11,444 nt of DNA from CAIRYW01 sp964555825 (lineage in GTDB: Bacteria > Patescibacteriota > Minisyncoccia > Phycocordibacterales > CAIRYW01): assembly GCA_964555825.1 (NCBI GenBank), contig CAZKTY010000027.1:1-11444 (forward strand). Reading direction: 5' to 3'. How positions within the stretch are numbered: the first letter of the stretch is position 1; every line of letters starts with the position of its first letter. Positions 1 through 6,244 of this stretch are shown piece after piece. Both the position numbers and the translations under genes were made by a program. The notes below the pieces were generated by a model that was not told the origin of the DNA, did no database searches, and saw only the letters and a program-made list of their open reading frames with translations.

Positions 1-672
1 GGCTATGCATCACTCTTGATAGAAGGAGATTATGGAGATATGCCCGTACAGGTCAAAGATGCAGTAAAGATCATCTATGAATCAACGCAATCACTTCTTT
101 TGATAGTTGGAGATTATCTTAATGTCTCAAAGATGGAGCAAGGAAGAATGAAATACAACCCGGAAGAATTTGACCTAAAGACACTAGTTGAAGATACAGT
201 CAAAGAACTCAGTCCTAATGTTTCTTATGCAGGATTAACGATCGATTTTGATGATCCAAAAGAAAATTATCCAGTTAACGCAGACAAAGGAAAGATCAAA
301 GAAGTAATTTCGAACCTTATTGATAATGCAATAAAATACACAAAAAAAGGTGGTCTTACTGTAAAACTTGAAAAAGTAGAACGGGACAGATGTTGTATTT
401 CCATAAAGGATACAGGAATAGGAATTCCATCAGATATCATGCCTCAACTGTTCGAAAAATTCTCAAGAGCTCCTGAAGCTTCAAAAACAAACATAATGGG
501 TTCAGGGCTTGGTCTGTATGTAGCAAAAAGTATCATAGAACAGCATAAAGGACACATATGGGCAGAATCAGAAGGAGCAGGAAAAGGATCAACTTTTATT
601 ATAGAACTCAAGCTTATAGATCCAGATCTACATGTTCCAGATGCTGTGAAAAGATTTACGGAAGGGTTATAA
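1..672 (+). CDS. Sensor histidine kinase, C-terminal part (5' end outside window)
   Basis: The reading frame is open from base 1, so the gene begins upstream and 223 residues are visible. The first about 50 visible residues match the second helix of a HisKA dimerisation domain (SKMEQGRM near 43-50). The phospho-accepting His box would lie just before the window and cannot be checked. A complete HATPase_c domain follows: N box with NLIDNA (105-110), G1 box DTGIGIP (137-143), F box LFEKFSR (150-156) and G2 box GSGLGLY (167-173). These show an intact ATP-binding kinase core that should phosphorylate its own His and pass the phosphate to a response regulator. No regulator gene is visible. The protein ends about 20 residues after the ATPase core, so there is no C-terminal receiver domain. 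The next gene, a seven-helix membrane protein, starts 14 bases downstream and is probably co-transcribed. The input signal is unknown because the sensor part is missing. Confidence 0.93.
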   Translation, partial: GYASLLIEGDYGDMPVQVKDAVKIIYESTQSLLLIVGDYLNVSKMEQGRMKYNPEEFDLKTLVEDTVKELSPNVSYAGLTIDFDDPKENYPVNADKGKIKEVISNLIDNAIKYTKKGGLTVKLEKVERDRCCISIKDTGIGIPSDIMPQLFEKFSRAPEASKTNIMGSGLGLYVAKSIIEQHKGHIWAESEGAGKGSTFIIELKLIDPDLHVPDAVKRFTEGL

Positions 673-686
673 TTCTTATTAATTAT

Positions 687-1382
687 ATGATATCAATTTA
701 TCTTTATTTCCTTGCAAGCATCGCATTTTTTTATTTATTCATTTTTTTTGTACATCTTTACAAAAAAGACCACAACGAAGATATGTTTTACCATGCATTG
801 ACCTTTCTTTTTATATTCTTAATATGTTTCTCTAATTCAGTACCTTTACTTGCAACAGATAATCTTTGGCTTGCAGCTTATGGGAATGTTCTATCCAATA
901 TTTTTTTATACTGTCTTATTTTTTCATGTTTCAAAGTGCAACTCATCTCCAGCGATAGATTTTTTAAGAACAATGTGAACTCACTTAAAATTGTCTTACT
1001 ATTCGTTGCAATAACCTCAACCACTTTCCAATTGACTTATTTTTCGTATCCAAGCATATCTACACTGGGAGTTATTTGGAATCTGAATGAAGTGACCTCT
1101 GCTTTACTTTCATTAACAACTTTTGTCTATGGATTATATTGGGGAATGGTATTTGGAAAGATCGCTTATATTTTAAGAGATCAATATCTTAAAAGACGCA
1201 TGAAAATGATATCAGCAAATGGAATAATGCTTGGATTATCTGGTCTATTCATATTTCAAGACAATATATATCTAACGATCGTCGGTATCTTATTACTTTT
1301 GGTCGCTGCAATATCTACTGGTGTTGTTTTTTTGATTCCTGAGAATTCAGAGATCTCCAAAAAGAAACTTTCTACCGCATAA
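687..1382 (+). CDS. Seven-transmembrane protein resembling a histidine-kinase N-terminal 7TM sensor, without kinase
   Basis: This is a 231-residue, very hydrophobic protein with about seven predicted membrane helices, near residues 4-25, 34-55, 62-84, 98-118, 137-162, 175-191 and 194-217. Short charged loops separate them, and the basic stretch LKRRMK at 168-173 suggests a cytoplasmic loop. Size and helix count match the 7TM sensor module found at the N terminus of some bacterial histidine kinases. Here the protein stops about 14 residues after the last helix, with no kinase, GGDEF or other output domain. I chose the ATG at 687: the frame is open further upstream, but that part overlaps the kinase gene and reads as unconvincing Arg-rich sequence. 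It lies 14 bases after the kinase stop, so it may sense for, or modulate, that kinase. This role is inferred from neighbourhood and topology. It could equally be an unrelated small membrane protein. No kinase remnant is found in the 65 bases after its stop. Confidence 0.75.
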   Translation: MISIYLYFLASIAFFYLFIFFVHLYKKDHNEDMFYHALTFLFIFLICFSNSVPLLATDNLWLAAYGNVLSNIFLYCLIFSCFKVQLISSDRFFKNNVNSLKIVLLFVAITSTTFQLTYFSYPSISTLGVIWNLNEVTSALLSLTTFVYGLYWGMVFGKIAYILRDQYLKRRMKMISANGIMLGLSGLFIFQDNIYLTIVGILLLLVAAISTGVVFLIPENSEISKKKLSTA

Positions 1383-1393
1383 AGATCTTTATC

Positions 1394-1441
1394 TAATATT
1401 CTTTAACGTTAATTCCAATTATCGTTAATTTTTGGTATTAT
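1394..1441 (+). promoter_or_regulatory. Candidate trpS promoter region with direct repeat
   Basis: The 65-base gap before trpS is the longest since the window start and is very AT-rich. TATTAT at 1436-1441 is a good -10 match. With normal spacing, transcription would start at about 1448, the A of the trpS ATG, giving a leaderless mRNA. The best -35 at 17-base spacing is only TTCCAA (1413-1418), three of six consensus matches. A second -10-like TAATAT is at 1394-1399 and would leave a leader of about 40 bases. The octamer CGTTAATT occurs twice (1407-1414 and 1423-1430), and the first copy overlaps the perfect palindrome TTAACGTTAA (1403-1412). No T-box or tryptophan-leader features are visible. 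Confidence 0.35.
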
Positions 1442-1447
1442 TTTGAA

Positions 1448-2392
1448 ATGACAAAAAAACGTCTATTATCTGGAATAAAACCAACAGGTAGTCCTCATAT
1501 TGGGAACTATTTCGGTATGATGAAGCAACTCGTTGATATGCAGGATGATTTTGAGGTATTTGCGATGGTTGCTGATTATCATGCAATGAACACGATTCAC
1601 AAAGCATCGGAACTTCGAGAACTAACAAAAGAGATCATCGTTGATTATCTCGCAGTAGGTCTTAATCCAAAAAAGATCACGATATTTAAGCAGTCTGATA
1701 TTTCAGAACACACAGAACTTACTTGGATATTTGATACATTGGTATCAGTACCTTACTTGATGAGAGCTCACGCTTATAAAGATTCAGAAGCAAAAGGAAA
1801 AGAAGTGAACGTAGGTACATTCAACTACCCAGTGCTTATGGCAGCTGATATTCTATTGTATGACACTGATATAGTGCCTGTAGGAGCAGACCAGAAGCAA
1901 CATATAGAATATGCAAGGGATATTGCCCAAAAATTCAATAATACTTATGGAGATACATTTAAACTTCCAAATGAAAAAATATTAGAGAGTGTTGCAACTG
2001 TTCCAGGAATTGATGGAAGGAAAATGAGCAAGAGTTATAACAATTATATTGGTGTTTTTGATACTGATGAAGAGATCAGATCAAAGGTAATGTCGATCAT
2101 CACAGATTCTTCTGGCGAAATCCCTCAAAACGTTTACAACATGCATAAACTATTCCGAGAAGAAAATGAATTGCAAAAGATCTATGCCGATAAAAAAGGA
2201 AAATATAAGGATCTAAAAGAAATGCTAGCCGATGATATCATAAAATATTTTTCTCCAATGAGAGAAAGAAGAGCTGAGATAGAAAAGGATGAAAAATTAA
2301 TTGCTGAAGTCTTGAAAAATGGGAAAGAGGTCGTAGGAAGAATAGCAAAGTTAAAGCTTGAAGATATCAAAACAAAAGTTGGTGTTAAATAG
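1448..2392 (+). CDS. trpS: Tryptophanyl-tRNA synthetase
   Basis: This class Ic aminoacyl-tRNA synthetase charges tRNA-Trp with tryptophan in the cytoplasm using ATP. At 314 residues it is close to the usual bacterial length of about 330. The Rossmann-fold signature starts almost at the N terminus: GIKPTGSPHIGNYFG (9-23) holds the HIGH-type motif as HIGN (17-20). The mid-domain FNYPVLMAADILLYD (125-139) and GADQKQHIEYARD (147-159) shape the tryptophan and adenylate site. The KMSKS loop is intact at 192-196. The C-terminal helical part (about 225-314) is Lys/Glu-rich, as expected for the anticodon-recognition region. The start at 1448 places the first motif at the normal distance, and no upstream in-frame start gives a better fit. 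There is no Shine-Dalgarno sequence. It ends with TAG and aspS starts 15 bases later, so the two are probably co-transcribed. Confidence 0.97.
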   Translation: MTKKRLLSGIKPTGSPHIGNYFGMMKQLVDMQDDFEVFAMVADYHAMNTIHKASELRELTKEIIVDYLAVGLNPKKITIFKQSDISEHTELTWIFDTLVSVPYLMRAHAYKDSEAKGKEVNVGTFNYPVLMAADILLYDTDIVPVGADQKQHIEYARDIAQKFNNTYGDTFKLPNEKILESVATVPGIDGRKMSKSYNNYIGVFDTDEEIRSKVMSIITDSSGEIPQNVYNMHKLFREENELQKIYADKKGKYKDLKEMLADDIIKYFSPMRERRAEIEKDEKLIAEVLKNGKEVVGRIAKLKLEDIKTKVGVK

Positions 2393-2407
2393 AACTAATT
2401 TAAAACA

Positions 2408-3805
2408 ATGAAAAGAACTTACATAAATGAACTAGAAAAAAATATTAGTGAAACAGTAACAATCAAAGGTTGGATAAATGTCAGACGAGATCAAGGTAAA
2501 TTAGTTTTCTTTGAATTCAGAGATATGACAGGTCTAGTACAAGGTGTGGTATTACCAAATAAAGAAGAGTTGAAAGAAAAAATAAAACCAGTGCGATCAG
2601 AATGGGTTGTTGAGGTCATAGGTAAAGTAAATCAAAGACCAGAAAGAAATATCCAGAAAGAAAAACAGAATGGGTCTATCGAGTTAGAAGTTGAGGATGT
2701 TGTGATCTTAGCCGAAGCAAAGACACCGCCTTTTCCATTAGACACTGACGGGCACGACATTGATGAAGAGATCCGCTTGAAATACAGATATCTTGACCTA
2801 CGAAGACCAAGACTCCAAAAGAACATAAGAATTCGTTCAGAGTTTGTAGATAAAATCAGACAATTCCTATTTAACAAAGGTTTTAAAGAGATAGAGACAC
2901 CTTACTTCACAAGCACAACACCTGAAGGATCCAGAGACTTCGTCGTACCTTCTAGACTTTATCCTGGTAAATTCTTTGCCCTGCCTCAAAGCCCTCAACA
3001 ATACAAACAGCTTTTAATGGTGGCTGGATTTGAAAAATATTTCCAAATAGCTAGATGTTTCAGAGATGAGGACCTACGTGCCGACAGAGGTTTTGAACAT
3101 ACTCAGATCGATATCGAAATGAGTTTTGTAACAAGAGATGAGATCATGGAAATAGATGAGATGTTAATGACAATAGTTGCAGAATCAATGGGCTATACAA
3201 TAAAGGAAAAGCCATTTCCTAGGATCACATACAAAGAAGCAATGGAAAGATTCGGTGCTGATAAATTTGATATGAGAACTGACGAGGAGAAAGAAAAAGG
3301 AATACTAGCATTTGCGTGGGTCATAGATTTTCCTTTCTTTGAGAAAGATAAAGATGGACATTGGACATTCACTCATAATCCATTCTCTATGCCAAAAGCT
3401 GAGCACTTAGATTGGCTACTAAAAGGGGAAAATATTGGAGAGATACAAGCAGAACAATACGACCTAGTTTGTAACGGGTTTGAAACTGGAGGAGGAAGTA
3501 TAAGATCCCATAAGCCAGAAATACTGAGATCAGTCTTCAAGATCATGGGTTATGACGATGAAAGGATCGATAAGAATTTTGGACATATCCTCGAAGCTTT
3601 CACATATGGAACACCTCCTCATGGAGGGATAGCTCATGGAATTGAGAGAATGATAATGATCCTAACTGGTGAAAAATGGCTGAGAGAGGTACAAGCATTT
3701 CCTCAAACAGCAAGAGGAAATACTTCTGTTATGGAAGCTCCAACAGAATTGTCCACCGAACAACTTCTCGAACTTGGCATCTCTGTTCCAAAGAAAAAAG
3801 AATAA
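2408..3805 (+). CDS. aspS: Aspartyl-tRNA synthetase, compact form lacking the GAD insertion
   Basis: This class IIb synthetase attaches aspartate to tRNA-Asp, and possibly also to tRNA-Asn. It has an N-terminal OB-fold anticodon-binding domain (about 1-105, with GWINVRRDQG at 21-30). The bacterial-type catalytic core follows: TPEGSRDFVVPSR (171-183), motif 2 with ARCFRDEDLRADR (215-227), QIDIE (233-237), GGGSIR (361-366), and motif 3 with PPHGGIAHGIERM (403-415). All expected catalytic Arg and acidic residues appear present. It has 465 residues, whereas typical bacterial AspRS has about 590. The missing part is the GAD domain normally inserted between motif 2 and motif 3: here RFGADKFDMR (281-290) runs almost directly into WVIDFPFFE (304-312). 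The sequence is bacterial rather than archaeal in type, so this looks like loss of the insertion in a bacterial enzyme. scpA starts eight bases after its TAA. Confidence 0.96.
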   Translation: MKRTYINELEKNISETVTIKGWINVRRDQGKLVFFEFRDMTGLVQGVVLPNKEELKEKIKPVRSEWVVEVIGKVNQRPERNIQKEKQNGSIELEVEDVVILAEAKTPPFPLDTDGHDIDEEIRLKYRYLDLRRPRLQKNIRIRSEFVDKIRQFLFNKGFKEIETPYFTSTTPEGSRDFVVPSRLYPGKFFALPQSPQQYKQLLMVAGFEKYFQIARCFRDEDLRADRGFEHTQIDIEMSFVTRDEIMEIDEMLMTIVAESMGYTIKEKPFPRITYKEAMERFGADKFDMRTDEEKEKGILAFAWVIDFPFFEKDKDGHWTFTHNPFSMPKAEHLDWLLKGENIGEIQAEQYDLVCNGFETGGGSIRSHKPEILRSVFKIMGYDDERIDKNFGHILEAFTYGTPPHGGIAHGIERMIMILTGEKWLREVQAFPQTARGNTSVMEAPTELSTEQLLELGISVPKKKE

Positions 3806-3813
3806 AAAAAATA

Positions 3814-4551
3814 ATGGAAGGTTTTAAAATAAAAACGGAAACTTTTGAGGGACCTCTTGATCTTTTACTTTCTTTTATTGAAAAAAGAAAACTCTTGATA
3901 AATGAGATATCTTTAGCAAAGATCACTGACGATTACCTAGGACACATTAGATCGATCAATGAAAATTCGATAGGAGACCGAACAGAATTCATTGTTATTG
4001 CTTCTACTCTGGTCCTTATAAAATCTCGCTCACTATTACCAAATCTTTCTCTTTCTGACGAAGAAGAACAAAATATATCTGACCTTGAGGATAGATTGAA
4101 ACTATATCAAAAGATAAAAGAACTTGGAGTCCATATAAGTGAAAACTATGGAAAAAATATTCTCTTCGAAAAGACCTTCCATAAAGATCTAACTGCAATA
4201 TTTTCTCCACACGAAAAGATCACAATAGGAGCCTTATACCAAAGCATGAAAGAAGTTGTCAGTAGGATCCCAATAAAAAGAACTGAACCAAAAGTAATGA
4301 TCAAAAAAGTAGTCTCTATCGAGGAGATGATAGAACGCCTTACCGAAAGAGTTCAAAAGGCCCTTAAGATCAGTTTTAAAGATTTCTCAGGAGGGAAGGC
4401 AATGAATAAAGAACAAAGGATCGAAACGATCGTAGGTTTCCTTGCAATGCTTGAAATGGTCAAACAGGGAATTGTGGACGTAAAGCAGGATTCAACTTTT
4501 GGGGACATTGAGATGCTTACCTCAGAATTAAGTACTCCTCAATATAATTAA
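3814..4551 (+). CDS. scpA: Segregation and condensation protein A (kleisin of SMC-ScpAB)
   Basis: ScpA is the kleisin subunit that bridges the SMC dimer and binds a ScpB dimer, acting on the nucleoid in chromosome compaction and segregation. This 245-residue protein opens with the family signature FEGPLDLLL (11-19) followed by EISLAKITDDYL (31-42), the N-terminal region that contacts the SMC neck. A variable acidic middle (81-105) follows. The C-terminal winged-helix region (about 198-235, EQRIETIVGFLAMLEMVKQG within it) contacts the SMC head. Length is normal for the family. The start is taken at the ATG at 3814, eight bases after aspS. The open frame extends upstream into the 3' end of aspS but reads as Ser/Arg-rich nonsense there. 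No Shine-Dalgarno sequence is visible, only an A-rich stretch. Position after aspS suggests co-transcription with trpS and aspS. Confidence 0.94.
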   Translation: MEGFKIKTETFEGPLDLLLSFIEKRKLLINEISLAKITDDYLGHIRSINENSIGDRTEFIVIASTLVLIKSRSLLPNLSLSDEEEQNISDLEDRLKLYQKIKELGVHISENYGKNILFEKTFHKDLTAIFSPHEKITIGALYQSMKEVVSRIPIKRTEPKVMIKKVVSIEEMIERLTERVQKALKISFKDFSGGKAMNKEQRIETIVGFLAMLEMVKQGIVDVKQDSTFGDIEMLTSELSTPQYN

Positions 4552-4557
4552 ATAAAA

Positions 4558-4593
4558 CCTTTTTGCTCAAACTTTGAAATTTGATCAAAAAGG
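4558..4593. repeat. Inverted repeat between scpA and scpB
   Basis: Two 14-base arms, 4558-4571 (CCTTTTTGCTCAAA) and 4580-4593 (TTTGATCAAAAAGG), are reverse complements apart from one mismatch, with an 8-base loop. The right arm also contains the perfect palindrome TTTGATCAAA (4580-4589). No T-run follows on the + strand, so it is not a normal intrinsic terminator for scpA. On the - strand a T-rich stretch does follow, but no gene there would use it. The loop contains the proposed -35 of scpB, so an operator or a regulatory RNA hairpin are both plausible. The symmetry is seen directly, while the function is inferred. Confidence 0.6.
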
Positions 4594-4601
4594 GCTAAAA
4601 T
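4574..4601 (+). promoter_or_regulatory. Candidate promoter for scpB-mraY-ftsW-murG-gltX
   Basis: TTGAAA (4574-4579) and TAAAAT (4596-4601) are separated by 16 bases. They match the housekeeping -35 and -10 consensus at four and five of six positions respectively. Transcription would start near 4608, leaving a leader of only about seven bases before the scpB ATG at 4615. It sits in the 63-base gap that separates the trpS-aspS-scpA run from the scpB-to-gltX run. This makes it the natural internal promoter for the downstream genes, although read-through from scpA remains possible. Confidence 0.5.
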
Positions 4602-4614
4602 ACTAAGTATATTT

Positions 4615-5166
4615 ATGGAAAACAGCGAAAAAATAATCGAAGCTATTTTATTTTGGAAGAATGAGCCTATATCGATAGATAAATTAGCTTCTATGGCTAA
4701 TGTAAGCGTTCAAGACACAGAATCTGCTTTAAATAATATTGGATCAAGACTGAATTCAGGCATCGTCATAATGAGAAATGGTGACAAAGTATCCCTAAGG
4801 ACATCTCCAGAAGCATCAGAGATAATAGAGAAGTTCCAAAAAGAAGAACTTTCAAAAGAACTTTCAAAAGCAGCTTTAGAAACATTAACGATAGTACTTT
4901 ACAAATCTCCGGTCAGAAGAAGTACCGTTGATTATATAAGAGGAGTTAATTCACAATTCATAATAAGGCATTTAGAAGCTAGAGGTCTGGTAGAAAAGAT
5001 CGAAGATCCAAAAGATCAAAGAGTGAATCTGTATAGGCCAACCTTTGAATTACTCTCATATCTTGGGATAAAAGATGAAAAAGAATTACCAGAGTTTGAT
5101 GCACTTAGAGAAAAAGTAGAGGTCTTTGTAGAACAATTACAAGAAAATGAAGAACCACAACAATGA
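4615..5166 (+). CDS. scpB: Segregation and condensation protein B
   Basis: ScpB dimerises through winged-helix domains and clamps ScpA in the SMC-ScpAB complex that organises and segregates the chromosome. The protein has 183 residues, normal for the family. The N-terminal winged helix starts with IIEAILFWKNEPIS (7-20). The second winged helix carries the most conserved block, LSKAALETLTIVLYKSPVRR (83-102), followed by IRGVNS (108-113) and LEARGLVEK (120-128). The usual GRP loop is only weakly preserved (DQRVNLYRP, 134-142). The C-terminal tail (from about 158) is acidic and low-complexity, as is usual. A 12-base tandem duplication just before the conserved block gives ELSKELSK (78-85). The gene ends in TGA overlapping the mraY ATG by four bases (ATGA), and the next in-frame codon is TAG. 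Translation of mraY is therefore likely coupled to scpB. Confidence 0.94.
   Translation: MENSEKIIEAILFWKNEPISIDKLASMANVSVQDTESALNNIGSRLNSGIVIMRNGDKVSLRTSPEASEIIEKFQKEELSKELSKAALETLTIVLYKSPVRRSTVDYIRGVNSQFIIRHLEARGLVEKIEDPKDQRVNLYRPTFELLSYLGIKDEKELPEFDALREKVEVFVEQLQENEEPQQ
4846..4869 (+). repeat. 12-base tandem duplication inside scpB
   Basis: The unit GAACTTTCAAAA occurs twice in direct succession at 4846-4857 and 4858-4869. The repeat keeps the reading frame and doubles the residues ELSK immediately before the conserved ScpB block. It is probably a recent slippage duplication tolerated in a linker. Confidence 0.8.
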
Positions 5167-6236
5167 TAGGTGAAGCTTTAAAAGTCTTTTTACCTGTCAC
5201 AGTCTCTTTTTTTATAGGGATCATTCTATCTCCAATACTTACTCATTATCTTTATAAGAAAAAGGCATGGAAGAAAAAAGCCGGAAAAATTGATGCATTT
5301 GGAACTGAAACAAAGATCTTTAATGAATTGCACAAAGAAAAAGAAGTTGGAACACCTAGACTAGGTGGAATAATCATTTGGGCTAGTGCTATCCTGACAG
5401 CTTTGATCTTCTGGACCATTGCAAAAATATTTCCAATGAGTGCCGGTAGATTGGATTTTATAAGTAGAAACCAAACATGGATACCACTTGCAACACTTGC
5501 TGTGGGAGCAATAATTGGAATGATAGATGATATTTTAGAGATCAATGGAAATGGATGCAAAAAAGGAGGATTATCTTTAAAAACTAGAATTCTAATAGTA
5601 ACGATCGTAGGACTTTTGTGTGGACTTTGGTTCTTCGCAAAATTGGATGTGACAGCAATTTCAATACCTTTTGTAAAAGATCTTTATATTGGACCATTCA
5701 TAATTCCTTTGTTTGCCATAGTGATGCTATTTATCTATTCAGGAGGTGTAATAGATGGTATAGACGGATTAGCTGGAGGAATATTTGCTGTGTCTTTTTC
5801 AGCTTACGCAGCATTGGCTTTTGTACACAGTCAGGTTGATCTAGCTGCTTTTTGTAGTGTTATAGTCGGAGGAATACTTTCTTTTCTCTGGTTCAATATC
5901 CCTCCGGCAAGATTTTATATGTCAGAAACAGGAACAATGGCACTGACAATGACATTAACTGTCGTTGCATTTATGACCGATAAAGTTGAGAACGGATACG
6001 GACTTTTTGTTCTACCTCTTATCGCATTTCCTCTTGTTATAACGTCACTTTCAGACATAATTCAAATGACCTCAAAAAGATACTTTGGAAGAAAAGTCTT
6101 TATCGTCGCACCACTTCATCATCATTTTGAGGCAAAAGGATGGCCTTCATACAAAGTAACAATGCGATACTGGATCATCTCTGTCATTTTTGGAATAATC
6201 GGATTTTGTATTGCAATGATCGCAAGTAAAATATAA
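5163..6236 (+). CDS. mraY: Phospho-N-acetylmuramoyl-pentapeptide transferase (MraY), variant motifs
   Basis: MraY moves phospho-MurNAc-pentapeptide from UDP onto undecaprenyl phosphate at the inner face of the membrane, making lipid I. The protein has 357 residues (the usual length is about 360) and about ten hydrophobic segments. Family motifs are KEVGTPRLGG (60-69), the Mg-binding DD pair in GMIDDI (119-124), GGVIDGIDGLAGG (194-206), WFNIPPAR (243-250) and the MraY-specific APLHHHFEAKGW (316-327). The last motif separates it from WecA/TagO relatives. Two deviations stand out. The usual Asn/Asp-rich stretch before DGIDG is shortened. The motif normally reading FMGDxGS is YMSETGT (252-258), placing Glu255 where family members have an invariant catalytic Asp. 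The start overlaps the scpB stop by four bases, and ftsW starts eight bases after its TAA. Its place in a run with ftsW and murG supports a true peptidoglycan role. Confidence 0.92.
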   Translation: MIGEALKVFLPVTVSFFIGIILSPILTHYLYKKKAWKKKAGKIDAFGTETKIFNELHKEKEVGTPRLGGIIIWASAILTALIFWTIAKIFPMSAGRLDFISRNQTWIPLATLAVGAIIGMIDDILEINGNGCKKGGLSLKTRILIVTIVGLLCGLWFFAKLDVTAISIPFVKDLYIGPFIIPLFAIVMLFIYSGGVIDGIDGLAGGIFAVSFSAYAALAFVHSQVDLAAFCSVIVGGILSFLWFNIPPARFYMSETGTMALTMTLTVVAFMTDKVENGYGLFVLPLIAFPLVITSLSDIIQMTSKRYFGRKVFIVAPLHHHFEAKGWPSYKVTMRYWIISVIFGIIGFCIAMIASKI

Positions 6237-6244
6237 ACATAAAG

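Noticed and set aside
16..18. TTG at 16 as the kinase start
   Set aside because: The frame is open to base 1 and the residues before it fit the HisKA region, so the gene simply continues beyond the window.
558..686. Upstream in-frame extension of the seven-helix protein
   Set aside because: It overlaps the conserved 3' part of the kinase gene in another frame and is Arg/Ser/Cys-rich without similarity to a membrane protein. The ATG at 687 starts directly at helix one.
1425..1628. Minus-strand open frame over the trpS start
   Set aside because: It overlaps the conserved trpS N terminus and shows no recognisable protein features.
3676..3813. Upstream in-frame extension of scpA
   Set aside because: It overlaps the conserved end of aspS. 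The ATG at 3814 gives the usual ScpA N terminus.
5252..5560. Minus-strand open frame of 102 codons inside mraY
   Set aside because: It is antisense to conserved MraY motifs. Its composition reflects the complement of hydrophobic codons.
5618..5839. Plus-strand alternative frame inside mraY
   Set aside because: It lies over the DGIDG region of MraY. The product is Cys/Arg-rich and unlike a real protein.
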